Assembly (NCBI RefSeq): GCF_004519295.1
Contig: NZ_SOZH01000012.1
Coordinates: 1-64,000, forward strand
DNA: 64,000 nt
Reading direction: 5' to 3'
From: Cellulosimicrobium funkei
GTDB lineage: Bacteria > Actinomycetota > Actinomycetes > Actinomycetales > Cellulomonadaceae
The translations under genes were made by a program, and so were the position numbers. Positions within the stretch are counted from its first letter, which is position 1. Each line of letters opens with the position of its first letter. Below are positions 43,429-50,262 of the stretch, one piece after another. A model generated the notes under the pieces. It was not told where the DNA came from, ran no database searches, and saw nothing but the letters and a program-made list of their open reading frames with translations.

Positions 43429-43970
43429 TGAAGAACCCCGGGCGGCACCACGGGGCCCGAACGCTGAGCAAGACCACGCGGGCCATCGTCTTACGCGAAC
43501 TCCTGCTGGGGGAGCCGTCGCGTCGCCGCATCGCACGAGGGTGGCGCTGGGAAGCGAGATGCCTCGGCGACGAGCGCTTCTACGCGAACTCGAAACCCGC
43601 GCCGGCGACCGTCACAGCCCAACGCGACGTCTGCGCGCTCTGCCCTGTCGCGGCGTCATGCCTCCTCGACGCGGAGTCGCTCGAGTCCGCACCGAGCACC
43701 GAGCGCGTCGGAATGCGCGCCGGACTCACCGCGGCATATCGAGAGCGCATCGCTGCCGCAGCCACTACGCCGAGCAAGGGGGGCGTGCGCGAGCGGTTCG
43801 TCGCGGCGGTCAGCGAGCTCGTCATCTGTGGTGCAGGGATGGCCGAGGCGCTCGCCCAGACCGGCTATGCCCCGACCCAGCTCGACACCTTCCACATGCG
43901 TCTGATGCGGGCCAACCGGCTCGATCTGTACCACGCCCTGCGAGACAACGACGAGAGGACAGCAGCATGA
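43425..43970 (+). CDS. WhiB-like iron-sulfur regulator
   Basis: A 181-residue protein. The WhiB pattern is present: an early Cys (EARCLGDERFYA), CALCPVAASCL (CxxCxxxxxC) and, in place of the G[VI]WGG turn, ERVGMRAGLT, followed by a basic segment. The four Cys should hold a 4Fe-4S cluster, and WhiB proteins work with sigma-factor region 4. The C-terminal ~70 residues are an extra HTH-like segment (AEALAQTGYAPTQLDTFHM). It lies in the coupling-protein operon and may tune transfer genes to redox state. Confidence 0.75.
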   Translation: MMKNPGRHHGARTLSKTTRAIVLRELLLGEPSRRRIARGWRWEARCLGDERFYANSKPAPATVTAQRDVCALCPVAASCLLDAESLESAPSTERVGMRAGLTAAYRERIAAAATTPSKGGVRERFVAAVSELVICGAGMAEALAQTGYAPTQLDTFHMRLMRANRLDLYHALRDNDERTAA

Positions 43971-44230
43971 GCATCACGGTCTACAGCAAGCCGGCGTGCG
44001 TGCAGTGCGACGCGACGTACCGGGCCCTGGACAAGAAGGGCATCGAGTACTCCGTCGTGGACATCAGCCAGGACACCGAGGCGCTTGAGTTCGTGCGCGC
44101 GCTCGGGTACCTCCAGGCCCCGGTCGTCGTCGCCGGGGACGAGTCCTGGAGCGGATTCAGGCCTGATCAGATCTCCGCCCTCGCGGATTCGCTGGGCACG
44201 ACGGCGAGCCGCGAGGGTCGCCCTCGATGA
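43967..44230 (+). CDS. NrdH/glutaredoxin-like redox protein
   Basis: An 87-residue thioredoxin-fold protein: SITVYSKPACVQCDATYRAL with CVQC as the redox pair, later QAPVVVAGDESWSGFRPDQI (cis-Pro and substrate loop). NrdH-type proteins reduce ribonucleotide reductase; on a plasmid next to a WhiB-like protein it may reduce the regulator or supply dNTPs in the new host. ATGA overlaps both sides. Confidence 0.85.
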   Translation: MSITVYSKPACVQCDATYRALDKKGIEYSVVDISQDTEALEFVRALGYLQAPVVVAGDESWSGFRPDQISALADSLGTTASREGRPR

Positions 44231-44436
44231 GTGCCACGACCGTGGTCACGCTGCAGGAGCGCGCGCGTCTCCTGGGTCAGCTGGCCGCCGCCAACCCGCG
44301 TCCCGCCCACCGCAGCTGCACTCACGGCGACCCCCGACCCCACAGATGCGCACTGTGCCGCGTGGAGGCCCGACCCGCGGTGACGCCGGTCTACGACCGG
44401 CAGCGGGCCGCAGCCGGGGAGCGCGAAGACCTCTGA
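44227..44436 (+). CDS. Small Cys/His protein
   Basis: A 69-residue protein with CTHGDPRPHRCALC, a CxH...CxxC zinc-binding knuckle. ATGA overlap with the redox protein. Unknown function, perhaps a small DNA- or protein-binding zinc protein. Confidence 0.6.
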   Translation: MSATTVVTLQERARLLGQLAAANPRPAHRSCTHGDPRPHRCALCRVEARPAVTPVYDRQRAAAGEREDL

Positions 44437-44535
44437 GCCAACGGCCCGCGACCGTGAGGAATCACGCCAAGGGACGGGCGTGCCGGTCCGGGGCGCCGCG
44501 AGATTCGACAACGACCGAACACCCGAAGGAGAGAG

Positions 44536-44916
44536 ATGAGCACCACCGCAGCACCGCAGACCGCCGAGGACGTCAAGGTCGGCGATCAGATCCGGTTCGA
44601 CCCCGACCGTCCGTGGTGGACCGTGCGCGACCGCGACGACCGCTACATCGTGGCCACCCGCCAGCAGCCGTTCGCGCCGAAGGGCGACCTGCTGTACACC
44701 GTCGTCGACCTGACGGGATGGCAGGACTACACGTACAACGGTGCGGGCAACGGGATCGTCCGATCCTCGCTCAACACCCTCGGGGGCGGCTGGAGCATCG
44801 AGGCAGACGGCACCGGCAGCGAGCAGATCATCCCGGCCCTGCGATCGGGCGAGTGGGAGCTCTCGCGCCGGCGCGTGGTCAACGTCCGCTCGATCACGAA
44901 GCGCGTCTCTCGATGA
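44536..44916 (+). CDS. Hypothetical beta-rich protein
   Basis: A 126-residue protein. KVGDQIRFDPDRPWWTVRDRDDRYIVATRQ looks like a small barrel; no membrane part. GAAGGAGAG precedes ATG 44536. It belongs to the coupling-protein operon and probably serves the plasmid. Confidence 0.55.
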   Translation: MSTTAAPQTAEDVKVGDQIRFDPDRPWWTVRDRDDRYIVATRQQPFAPKGDLLYTVVDLTGWQDYTYNGAGNGIVRSSLNTLGGGWSIEADGTGSEQIIPALRSGEWELSRRRVVNVRSITKRVSR

Positions 44917-44975
44917 GCAGCCTCGTCCCCGCGCCCGCGCCCGCGCCCGCGTCCCGCCCGGGCCGGGCCCGATGA
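44913..44975 (+). CDS. Tiny bridging ORF (20 aa)
   Basis: ATG 44913 overlaps the previous stop, and its stop overlaps ATG 44972 of the nuclease (both ATGA). The peptide MSSLVPAPAPAPASRPGRAR is low-complexity. It is likely a coupling device, as at 43369, since the nuclease start has no good ribosome site of its own. Confidence 0.35.
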   Translation: MSSLVPAPAPAPASRPGRAR

Positions 44976-45664
44976 CGCAGCGGAGGTGGCGCGCACCTGT
45001 CGTGCTCGCCGCCGCTGCACTCGCCGCCGCAGCGTTCGTCCACGGCTCCGCGCATGAAGCCTCGAACCCCGGACCGACGACGGTGGCCGCAGAGGCGACC
45101 CCGGTCGATGTCTCGAGCGCACGGACCCAGCTGGCGGCGTTGCGCACCGCAGGGCGCGCCCCGTTGACCGGCTACGCACGCGAGCAGTTCGGAACGGCCT
45201 GGGCCGACATCGACCGCAACGGGTGCGACACCCGCAACGACGTGCTGAACCGCGACCTTGTCGACGTCGAGCACAAGCCCGGAACCCACGAGTGCGTCGT
45301 GCTCTCCGGAACGCTCCTCGACCCCTACACGGGGGGCGAGATCGCGTTCCAGCGCGGCGAGTCGACCTCGGCGCACGTGCAGATCGACCACGTCGTCGCA
45401 CTCGCTGATGCCTGGCAGAAGGGAGCCCAGGGCTGGGACCCGCAGACCAGGGTGCAGTTCGCGAACGACCCGGACAACCTGCTGGCGGTCGACGGTCCGA
45501 CGAACGCCGCGAAGGGTGCCGGCGACGCCGCGACCTGGCTCCCGCCGGCACGTGCGTACCGGTGCCAGTACGTCGCGGCGCAGGTGAACGTGAAGGCGAC
45601 CTACGGGCTCGCGGTCACGGCGGCCGAACGTCAGGCGATCGAGCGGGTGCTCGATCGGTGCTGA
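44972..45664 (+). CDS. Secreted HNH nuclease (DUF1524/GmrSD C-terminal type)
   Basis: A 230-residue protein with a signal peptide (APVVLAAAALAAAAFVHG) and the exported HNH-family domain: NGCDTRNDVLNRDL, HVQIDHVVALADAWQKGA (catalytic DH) and NDPDNLLAVDGPTNAAKG. Such secreted nucleases are common in actinobacteria and degrade DNA outside the cell or in the wall zone. Here it is the last gene of the coupling-protein operon. Confidence 0.85.
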   Translation: MTQRRWRAPVVLAAAALAAAAFVHGSAHEASNPGPTTVAAEATPVDVSSARTQLAALRTAGRAPLTGYAREQFGTAWADIDRNGCDTRNDVLNRDLVDVEHKPGTHECVVLSGTLLDPYTGGEIAFQRGESTSAHVQIDHVVALADAWQKGAQGWDPQTRVQFANDPDNLLAVDGPTNAAKGAGDAATWLPPARAYRCQYVAAQVNVKATYGLAVTAAERQAIERVLDRC

Positions 45665-45666
45665 CG

Positions 45667-45695
45667 TGTCACACGCACCTCTTCTTGGCCCGTTG
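45667..45695 (+). promoter_or_regulatory. Box B site 6
   Basis: TGTCACACG-N14-CCGTTG exactly, 41 nt before GTG 45737. Confidence 0.7.
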
Positions 45696-45736
45696 GTGGT
45701 GGTAGGAGAGCACTTCACGCAGAGGAAGGACGGACA

Positions 45737-46027
45737 GTGGACCGTAGGAACGACGACATCTGGGTGCTCGTCGGAGTCACGATCGCGATCGGCGTCGTCG
45801 TCGCGAAGTGGGACCAGATCTGGGCCGCCGCAGGGCAGTGGCTCATCGAGCACCACCTCATCGTGACAACGAGCGTCGTCCTGACCCTCCCAGGAGCCGA
45901 GGGCGCCGGCCTCGATCTGCCGAGGCTCGCGCTCGTGGGAGCGATCGTCCTCGGCCTCCTCGCATGGGCCGCGACCCGCGCCCGGTCCCTCGTGCGGCAC
46001 CTTCGCGCACCCCGCGCCCAGGCATAG
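45737..46027 (+). CDS. Small two-helix membrane protein
   Basis: A 96-residue protein with helices at about 8-24 (IWVLVGVTIAIGVVVAKW) and 65-80 (LALVGAIVLGLLAWA) and basic ends. It has its own box B promoter and is followed by a strong terminator, so it is a single-gene member of the transfer regulon, perhaps an entry-exclusion or channel accessory protein. Confidence 0.6.
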   Translation: MDRRNDDIWVLVGVTIAIGVVVAKWDQIWAAAGQWLIEHHLIVTTSVVLTLPGAEGAGLDLPRLALVGAIVLGLLAWAATRARSLVRHLRAPRAQA

Positions 46028-46075
46028 CCGCCCCCAGCTCGCGGCGCTCCGCCCCCCTCCTTGGCGCCGCGAGGA

Positions 46076-46109
46076 GAGGCCCCCGACACCACACGGTGTC
46101 GGGGGCCTC
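46076..46109. terminator. Strong hairpin terminator
   Basis: GAGGCCCCCGACACC (46076-46090) pairs with GGTGTCGGGGGCCTC (46095-46109), 4-nt loop, followed by TTCTT. It serves both the plus-strand membrane gene and the minus-strand gene ending at 46161. Confidence 0.85.
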
Positions 46110-46160
46110 TTCTTCGCCCTACGGCTCGGACTCCCGAGATGCGGTCGGCGTCCGTCAGGT

Positions 46161-46580
46161 CTAGCTGGCGCGCCTTGTGCGGCGGCACGTGCGGCACCGA
46201 CGCCGTCCGTCGGAGTAGACCAGCGTGTTCGCTTCGTCGTACGGGTGCCCGGCGGGGCAGTGCGTCTTGGCCTTCTGGTGAGCTCCGCGCTCGACACCGT
46301 CGGTCGAGCCGGTGCGCCAGCGGCGCTGGTAGTGCATGTGGCACAGGTCGCGGCCGACCGCGGTGCGCTCGCACCCCTCGACGGAGCACTTCTGCCGCTG
46401 GGCAAGTCGCCGGGCCGCGGTGGCGGCGAAGTGGGTGCGTGCGGCGGCGGCCGTCTGTTCGTCGATGCGCCAGACGGTGTTCCCGCGGACGGCGTTGGTC
46501 CGCAGCCACCGGCGCACGATGGATGCCGACACGTCGAGCTCGAGCGCGAGCTCACGCGGTGTGAGAGCCCGGTCAGCCAC
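46161..46580 (-). CDS. HTH plus zinc-finger protein (HNH-like)
   Basis: A 139-residue protein: HTH (TPRELALELDVSASIVRRWL), then CSVEGCERTAVGRDLCHMHY and CPAGHPYDEANTLVYSDGRRRCRTCRR, two Cys/His zinc knuckles as in HNH-endonuclease-like or tape-type proteins of actinophages. GTG 46580 overlaps the upstream gene. DNA binding is likely; catalysis is uncertain. Confidence 0.6.
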   Translation of the reverse strand: MADRALTPRELALELDVSASIVRRWLRTNAVRGNTVWRIDEQTAAAARTHFAATAARRLAQRQKCSVEGCERTAVGRDLCHMHYQRRWRTGSTDGVERGAHQKAKTHCPAGHPYDEANTLVYSDGRRRCRTCRRTRRAS

Positions 46581-46752
46581 GGCCGAGGGCGCGGCGCACG
46601 TGCGCGACCTGCTCGTCGGTGAGCTCCCAGCGCGTCTCGCCTTGCTCGGCGAGCCGGCCGTACTCGGCGCGCAGGAGATCGCGGATCTGCTTGGCGGGCA
46701 CGCCGAGCACTCGCTCGAGGTCGGCAGGGGTGACCACGTCGTCGTTCGCCAT
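46573..46752 (-). CDS. Small HTH protein
   Basis: A 59-residue protein (VVTPADLERVLGVPAKQIRDLL, then RWELTDEQVAHVRRALG), a minimal DNA-binding HTH with wing. It overlaps the zinc-finger gene and is divergent from the nuclease-like gene 43 bp away; it may repress that shared promoter. Confidence 0.6.
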   Translation of the reverse strand: MANDDVVTPADLERVLGVPAKQIRDLLRAEYGRLAEQGETRWELTDEQVAHVRRALGRG

Positions 46753-46795
46753 GGCGCCGAGCGTAGCGACGGCGCTGTGGGCCCGGCGCGGTTGG

Positions 46796-47374
46796 ATGTC
46801 CGCTGTGGACGAGATGACGGTGGTGCCCGACCCGATCGCGCTCGACGGATCGGAACAGTTCGCGGGCGTGGACGCGAGCGTGCTGGACTTCTGGCGGTTC
46901 GCGATGAGCGACCTGCGCATGAACAACGTGCGTGGCTACCTCGCCGAGTTCCTTGTGGCCCGCGCCGTCGGAGCGACGAGGAACCGGGTCGAGTGGGACG
47001 CCTACGACGTGTTGACCCCGGACGGGGTGCGTGTCGAGGTGAAGGTTCGCGGGTACCTGCAGGCATGGGCGCAGAAGCGCGTGCAGCTCACGCCGTTCAA
47101 GGTCAAGCCTGCTGCCCCGTGGGACCACTCGACGGGCGCTGCTGGGAAGCCGGGCTGGAACGCGGACGTCTACGTGCTGTGCGTGCACACCGCACGTGAG
47201 CACGACACGTACGACGTCCTGGACGTCGCCCAGTGGGCGTTCTACGTGCTGCCCCGCCAGGTCGTGGTGGATCGCGATGGCGCCGGGATGTCGCTGGCCT
47301 GGGTCCAGGCACAGAGTGGCGGCCCGACGCCGTACGGCGAGCTCGCTGCGGCGATCAGGTCGGCAGCGGAGTAG
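46796..47374 (+). CDS. Possible PD-(D/E)XK nuclease
   Basis: A 192-residue protein. E51, D68/D71 (VEWDAYDVLTPDG) and EVKVRGYLQAW (E81, K83) fit the E...D...ExK pattern of restriction-like nucleases; the rest is alpha/beta. ATG 46796 or ATG 46814 are possible starts. No methylase is adjacent, so a restriction role is not implied. Confidence 0.5.
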   Translation: MSAVDEMTVVPDPIALDGSEQFAGVDASVLDFWRFAMSDLRMNNVRGYLAEFLVARAVGATRNRVEWDAYDVLTPDGVRVEVKVRGYLQAWAQKRVQLTPFKVKPAAPWDHSTGAAGKPGWNADVYVLCVHTAREHDTYDVLDVAQWAFYVLPRQVVVDRDGAGMSLAWVQAQSGGPTPYGELAAAIRSAAE

Positions 47375-47380
47375 CGGCGC

Positions 47381-48040
47381 TCAGGCGTCCGGTCGTGTCC
47401 GCACCTGCAACGGCGTCGGAGGCATGGGAGCGGACGCGAGCCATGTCTGGGTGTGCCCGCGGCCGCGCCGCTCTGTGCCAGGACCCCGCTTGCCGGGCGG
47501 GGGGACGACGACGCGCCACGGTTCGACCGCGGTGAGGATCTCGTGGCGGACCTCCTCAGCCGCGAACTTCGTGTCGGCCAGCGTCACGTCGACGATGCGT
47601 GCTCCACGAGCGGCGTCCTGACGTGCCCGGCGCTGGTCGCGCACGATCGCGATCCGGCGGAGCGGGCGCTCGGGGTCTTCGAGGACGAGGACGAGGTGCT
47701 GGTCGAGCCAGCCGCGCCCCGCGTACTCCTGCAGGTTCCCGCGACCGCGGCCGAGCGCGGCCCGCTCGAGAAGCTTCAGGTTCCGCCGGTGCTGCAGCTC
47801 CTCCTGGTGGAGCACTCGCCGGAGCGGGCGTCGACGTCGCAGGATCGGCTCGAGGCGCGCCGGCGGCATCGCCAGTTGGGTGCCGGAGATCCAGCGCCGG
47901 ACCGTGGACCGCGCGACCCGGCGGCGGCGGGCGACCTGCGCGATGTCGGGGTGCCAGCGCCCGTCCTCGTCACGCGTGCCCCCGTACACCACGGTCAGCA
48001 GCTCGCGCACGAGGTCGGGGGTCCACTGCTCGGGGTTCAT
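47381..48040 (-). CDS. HTH protein with basic C-terminus
   Basis: A 219-residue protein. Residues ~1-60 contain an HTH (PDIAQVARRRRVARSTVRRWI); the remainder is Arg-rich with a VLVLEDPERPLRRIAIVRD beta-hairpin-like part. Last gene of the 51.5-47.4 kb minus-strand operon; ATGA overlap with the preceding gene. Confidence 0.55.
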   Translation of the reverse strand: MNPEQWTPDLVRELLTVVYGGTRDEDGRWHPDIAQVARRRRVARSTVRRWISGTQLAMPPARLEPILRRRRPLRRVLHQEELQHRRNLKLLERAALGRGRGNLQEYAGRGWLDQHLVLVLEDPERPLRRIAIVRDQRRARQDAARGARIVDVTLADTKFAAEEVRHEILTAVEPWRVVVPPPGKRGPGTERRGRGHTQTWLASAPMPPTPLQVRTRPDA

Positions 48041-48510
48041 CGCGGGCTCCCGACGAGGGCAAGCAGCCGCGGTGCCGGGATGAACGGGTGCGCGATCGCC
48101 TCCTTGAGCATGGTGGCCATCGCGTACGACGGCGGCACGCGCCGCAGTCGGGTCGCGGCGGCCAGCGTTCGCCCCGTCGCCCAGTCGAGGTACCCGAGGA
48201 TGGTGGTGACGGGCCACTGGTACTGCTCGCCGGCTCCGAGCGCGGCTGCCTCCAGCTGGGCGACGACCGGACGTGCAGCCTCGATCGCCGAGGGATCGAG
48301 GGGGCCTGCCGTCAGCCACCGCGCGTCGACGCGGCGCCCTGAGGCCAGGGCACGGGCGTCGTCGAGGCGGCCAACCGCCGCGGCGAGGATCGCGTCGCGC
48401 ATGAGCGGGCGCGTGAGGGCGTGCAGCAACTCGGTCGCGTGCGCGTCGGCGAGCTTGCCGCTGGCGACGGCGGTCGCGAGCACGTCCAGGGTTCGCAGGT
48501 CCGCGTCCAT
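48037..48510 (-). CDS. Hypothetical helical protein (DUF4192-like end)
   Basis: A 157-residue helical protein. QWPVTTILGYLDWATGRTLA followed by YAMATMLKEAIAHPF resembles the C-terminal repeat of DUF4192 proteins, which are common in actinobacteria. GGAG precedes ATG 48510, 12 bp after the helicase-associated-repeat gene. Confidence 0.45.
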   Translation of the reverse strand: MDADLRTLDVLATAVASGKLADAHATELLHALTRPLMRDAILAAAVGRLDDARALASGRRVDARWLTAGPLDPSAIEAARPVVAQLEAAALGAGEQYQWPVTTILGYLDWATGRTLAAATRLRRVPPSYAMATMLKEAIAHPFIPAPRLLALVGSPR

Positions 48511-48522
48511 CTTGGTCTCCGC

Positions 48523-49614
48523 TCAGGCGTGCGCGCCGCGCTGCCAGGTCCAGCCGGGCAGCGTCGCTACGGTCTCGATGTCGGTGGGGGAGAGCTCGCC
48601 GGCGGCGTGCGCGCGCCGCAGCTCGGCGAGACGGCGCCCGAGCGGGACGGTCGTCCCGTCGGGCAGCTCGAGCTTGGTCCGGGTCGTCACGCTCGACAGG
48701 GTGCGGGAGGTGTCCTGACCGAGCCAGGCACGCGCGGCCAGGACGATCTCCTCGGTCTTCGACACGGTGGGCAGAGCGCCCGGCACCTGCGCGAGGGCCA
48801 CGGCTCGTTCGGGGGTCAGCGCGCGCGAGGGCTGCTGACGCAGCCACGTCTGCAGCGTGGGGTTCGCCGCGGACAGGCCGGCAAGGGAGCGATGTGCGCG
48901 GTGGTGCGCGCGCAGCTCGCCCAGGCGCTGCCACCACAGGTCCGTGCGCGGTCCCCACGTCCAGCCAGGCAGGGACTCGATCTTGCGTGCGGACGCGTCG
49001 TCGAGCTTGCCGGCGGCGTAGCGCGTGCGGTAGTTCGAGGCCTGCTTGCCGAGAGCGACCTCGGTCCCGTCGGCGAGGGTGAGCGTGGTCTTCACCGCGA
49101 TGTCGGCCGCGGTCGCCCCGGGATGAGCGGCGAGCCAGGTGTGCACTCGATCGACGAAGGGGTCGACCATGCTCTTGCGGTCCTCGAGCGCGCCCGGGAT
49201 CGCCCGGAGCGCCTGCTGCTGGGCGTCGGTGAGCTCGTCGACCCGGGCGCGCTGGCGGACCAGCCACGCTCCGACGGCGCGCTGGTTGGCGGTGAGCCCG
49301 TCGAGGCTGCCGTGCTCGTCGAAGTAGGCGCGCAGCTGGGCGGCCTTCTCCTGCCACTGGGCGCTGGCGGCGTCCCAGGCCCATCCGGTCCGGGACTCGA
49401 GCTGGGCGGCGAGCTCGGGGTCGAGCCCGTCCATCGCCTTCCTCACGCGGAGCTTGGAGACGTGTCGTCCGAGCGGGTAGGGCTTCCCGTCGACGGGGCG
49501 GCTGGTGGCGTGCTGGGGTACTCGGGCGTTGCCGTGCTCGGCGACCCACCAGTCGAGCTCGCGAAGGAAGAGGTCCCAGTCCCCGGGCATGGAGGGGACG
49601 CGCGCGGCGCTCAT
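48523..49614 (-). CDS. Stand-alone helicase-associated (HA) repeat protein
   Basis: A 363-residue protein built from about four units, each with a helical segment, GRxxxxLRxxxAxGxL and a closing TGWAWD / LPGWTW motif (residues ~75-81, ~220-226, ~354-359). This is the helicase-associated domain repeat normally found at the C-terminus of large helicases, here without any helicase domain. It may bind DNA beside the SF1 helicase of the same operon. Overlaps the upstream gene by ATGA. Confidence 0.7.
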   Translation of the reverse strand: MSAARVPSMPGDWDLFLRELDWWVAEHGNARVPQHATSRPVDGKPYPLGRHVSKLRVRKAMDGLDPELAAQLESRTGWAWDAASAQWQEKAAQLRAYFDEHGSLDGLTANQRAVGAWLVRQRARVDELTDAQQQALRAIPGALEDRKSMVDPFVDRVHTWLAAHPGATAADIAVKTTLTLADGTEVALGKQASNYRTRYAAGKLDDASARKIESLPGWTWGPRTDLWWQRLGELRAHHRAHRSLAGLSAANPTLQTWLRQQPSRALTPERAVALAQVPGALPTVSKTEEIVLAARAWLGQDTSRTLSSVTTRTKLELPDGTTVPLGRRLAELRRAHAAGELSPTDIETVATLPGWTWQRGAHA

Positions 49615-49892
49615 GCGTGCGCTCCGTGGGTGGGGGTGATGTCCGGGCCGGCGTGAGGGGACTGCGGGGAGCTATCAACCTCGAGCAAACCGCTTGTGCG
49701 GGTGTACCTGCCATCGCCGGCCCGGACAAGTTCACGGTAGGTGCGGTGCGTAGGGGTGGGCAATGTAGGCTCCTCGACTCGATCTGCCGTGAGGAAGACG
49801 CCGGTGGGGACGTCGCGCGGCTGGGTGGGGCGGCGGTGGGTAGATGTCGTGCGGCGGGGAGCCCGGGTGCTCTGCCGCGCCGGGTCAGTCAC
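49611..49892 (-). CDS. Small hypothetical protein
   Basis: A 93-residue polar protein from GTG 49892, which overlaps the upstream stop. Thr/Arg/Pro-rich N-terminus, then PTHRTYRELVRAGDGRYTRT. No recognised domain; kept because of overlaps at both ends. Confidence 0.4.
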   Translation of the reverse strand: MTDPARQSTRAPRRTTSTHRRPTQPRDVPTGVFLTADRVEEPTLPTPTHRTYRELVRAGDGRYTRTSGLLEVDSSPQSPHAGPDITPTHGAHA

Positions 49893-50262
49893 GTCCGGCC
49901 CCTTCCCGCTCGAGGTCGTCGGCGAACTCCTCGAGGAGGGCGCGCACCGCGCCGACGGGGACCGCGGCGTCGTCGGGCCACGCGGCGACGCGGTCGGCCG
50001 CTGCGCGCACGGCGCTGCTCGCCGTCGCTGCTCGAGCGGCACGGGTGATCTCCGGGACGTCCAGCTCGGGGTGATGGAGGATCGTCAGGGGCAGCTCGAG
50101 GTTGGTCCACGGGAACGGCCGCTCATCGCCCAGGACGACGCCGACGGTGGCGTCGAAGCGCCCGGCGATGGTCCCTGAGGCCGAGCGCACCACGGTGCCG
50201 GCAGGCAGCACATCGCGCTCGGCGGCCGTGCTCACGGTGAGCGTGGCGAGGATGGAGGTCAC
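49885..50262 (-). CDS. Small hypothetical protein
   Basis: A 125-residue protein, possible beta N-terminal half (GTVVRSASGTIAGRFDATVG) and helical C-terminal half. ATGA overlap with the helicase gene, so translated with it. Unknown function. Confidence 0.5.
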   Translation of the reverse strand: MTSILATLTVSTAAERDVLPAGTVVRSASGTIAGRFDATVGVVLGDERPFPWTNLELPLTILHHPELDVPEITRAARAATASSAVRAAADRVAAWPDDAAVPVGAVRALLEEFADDLEREGAGRD

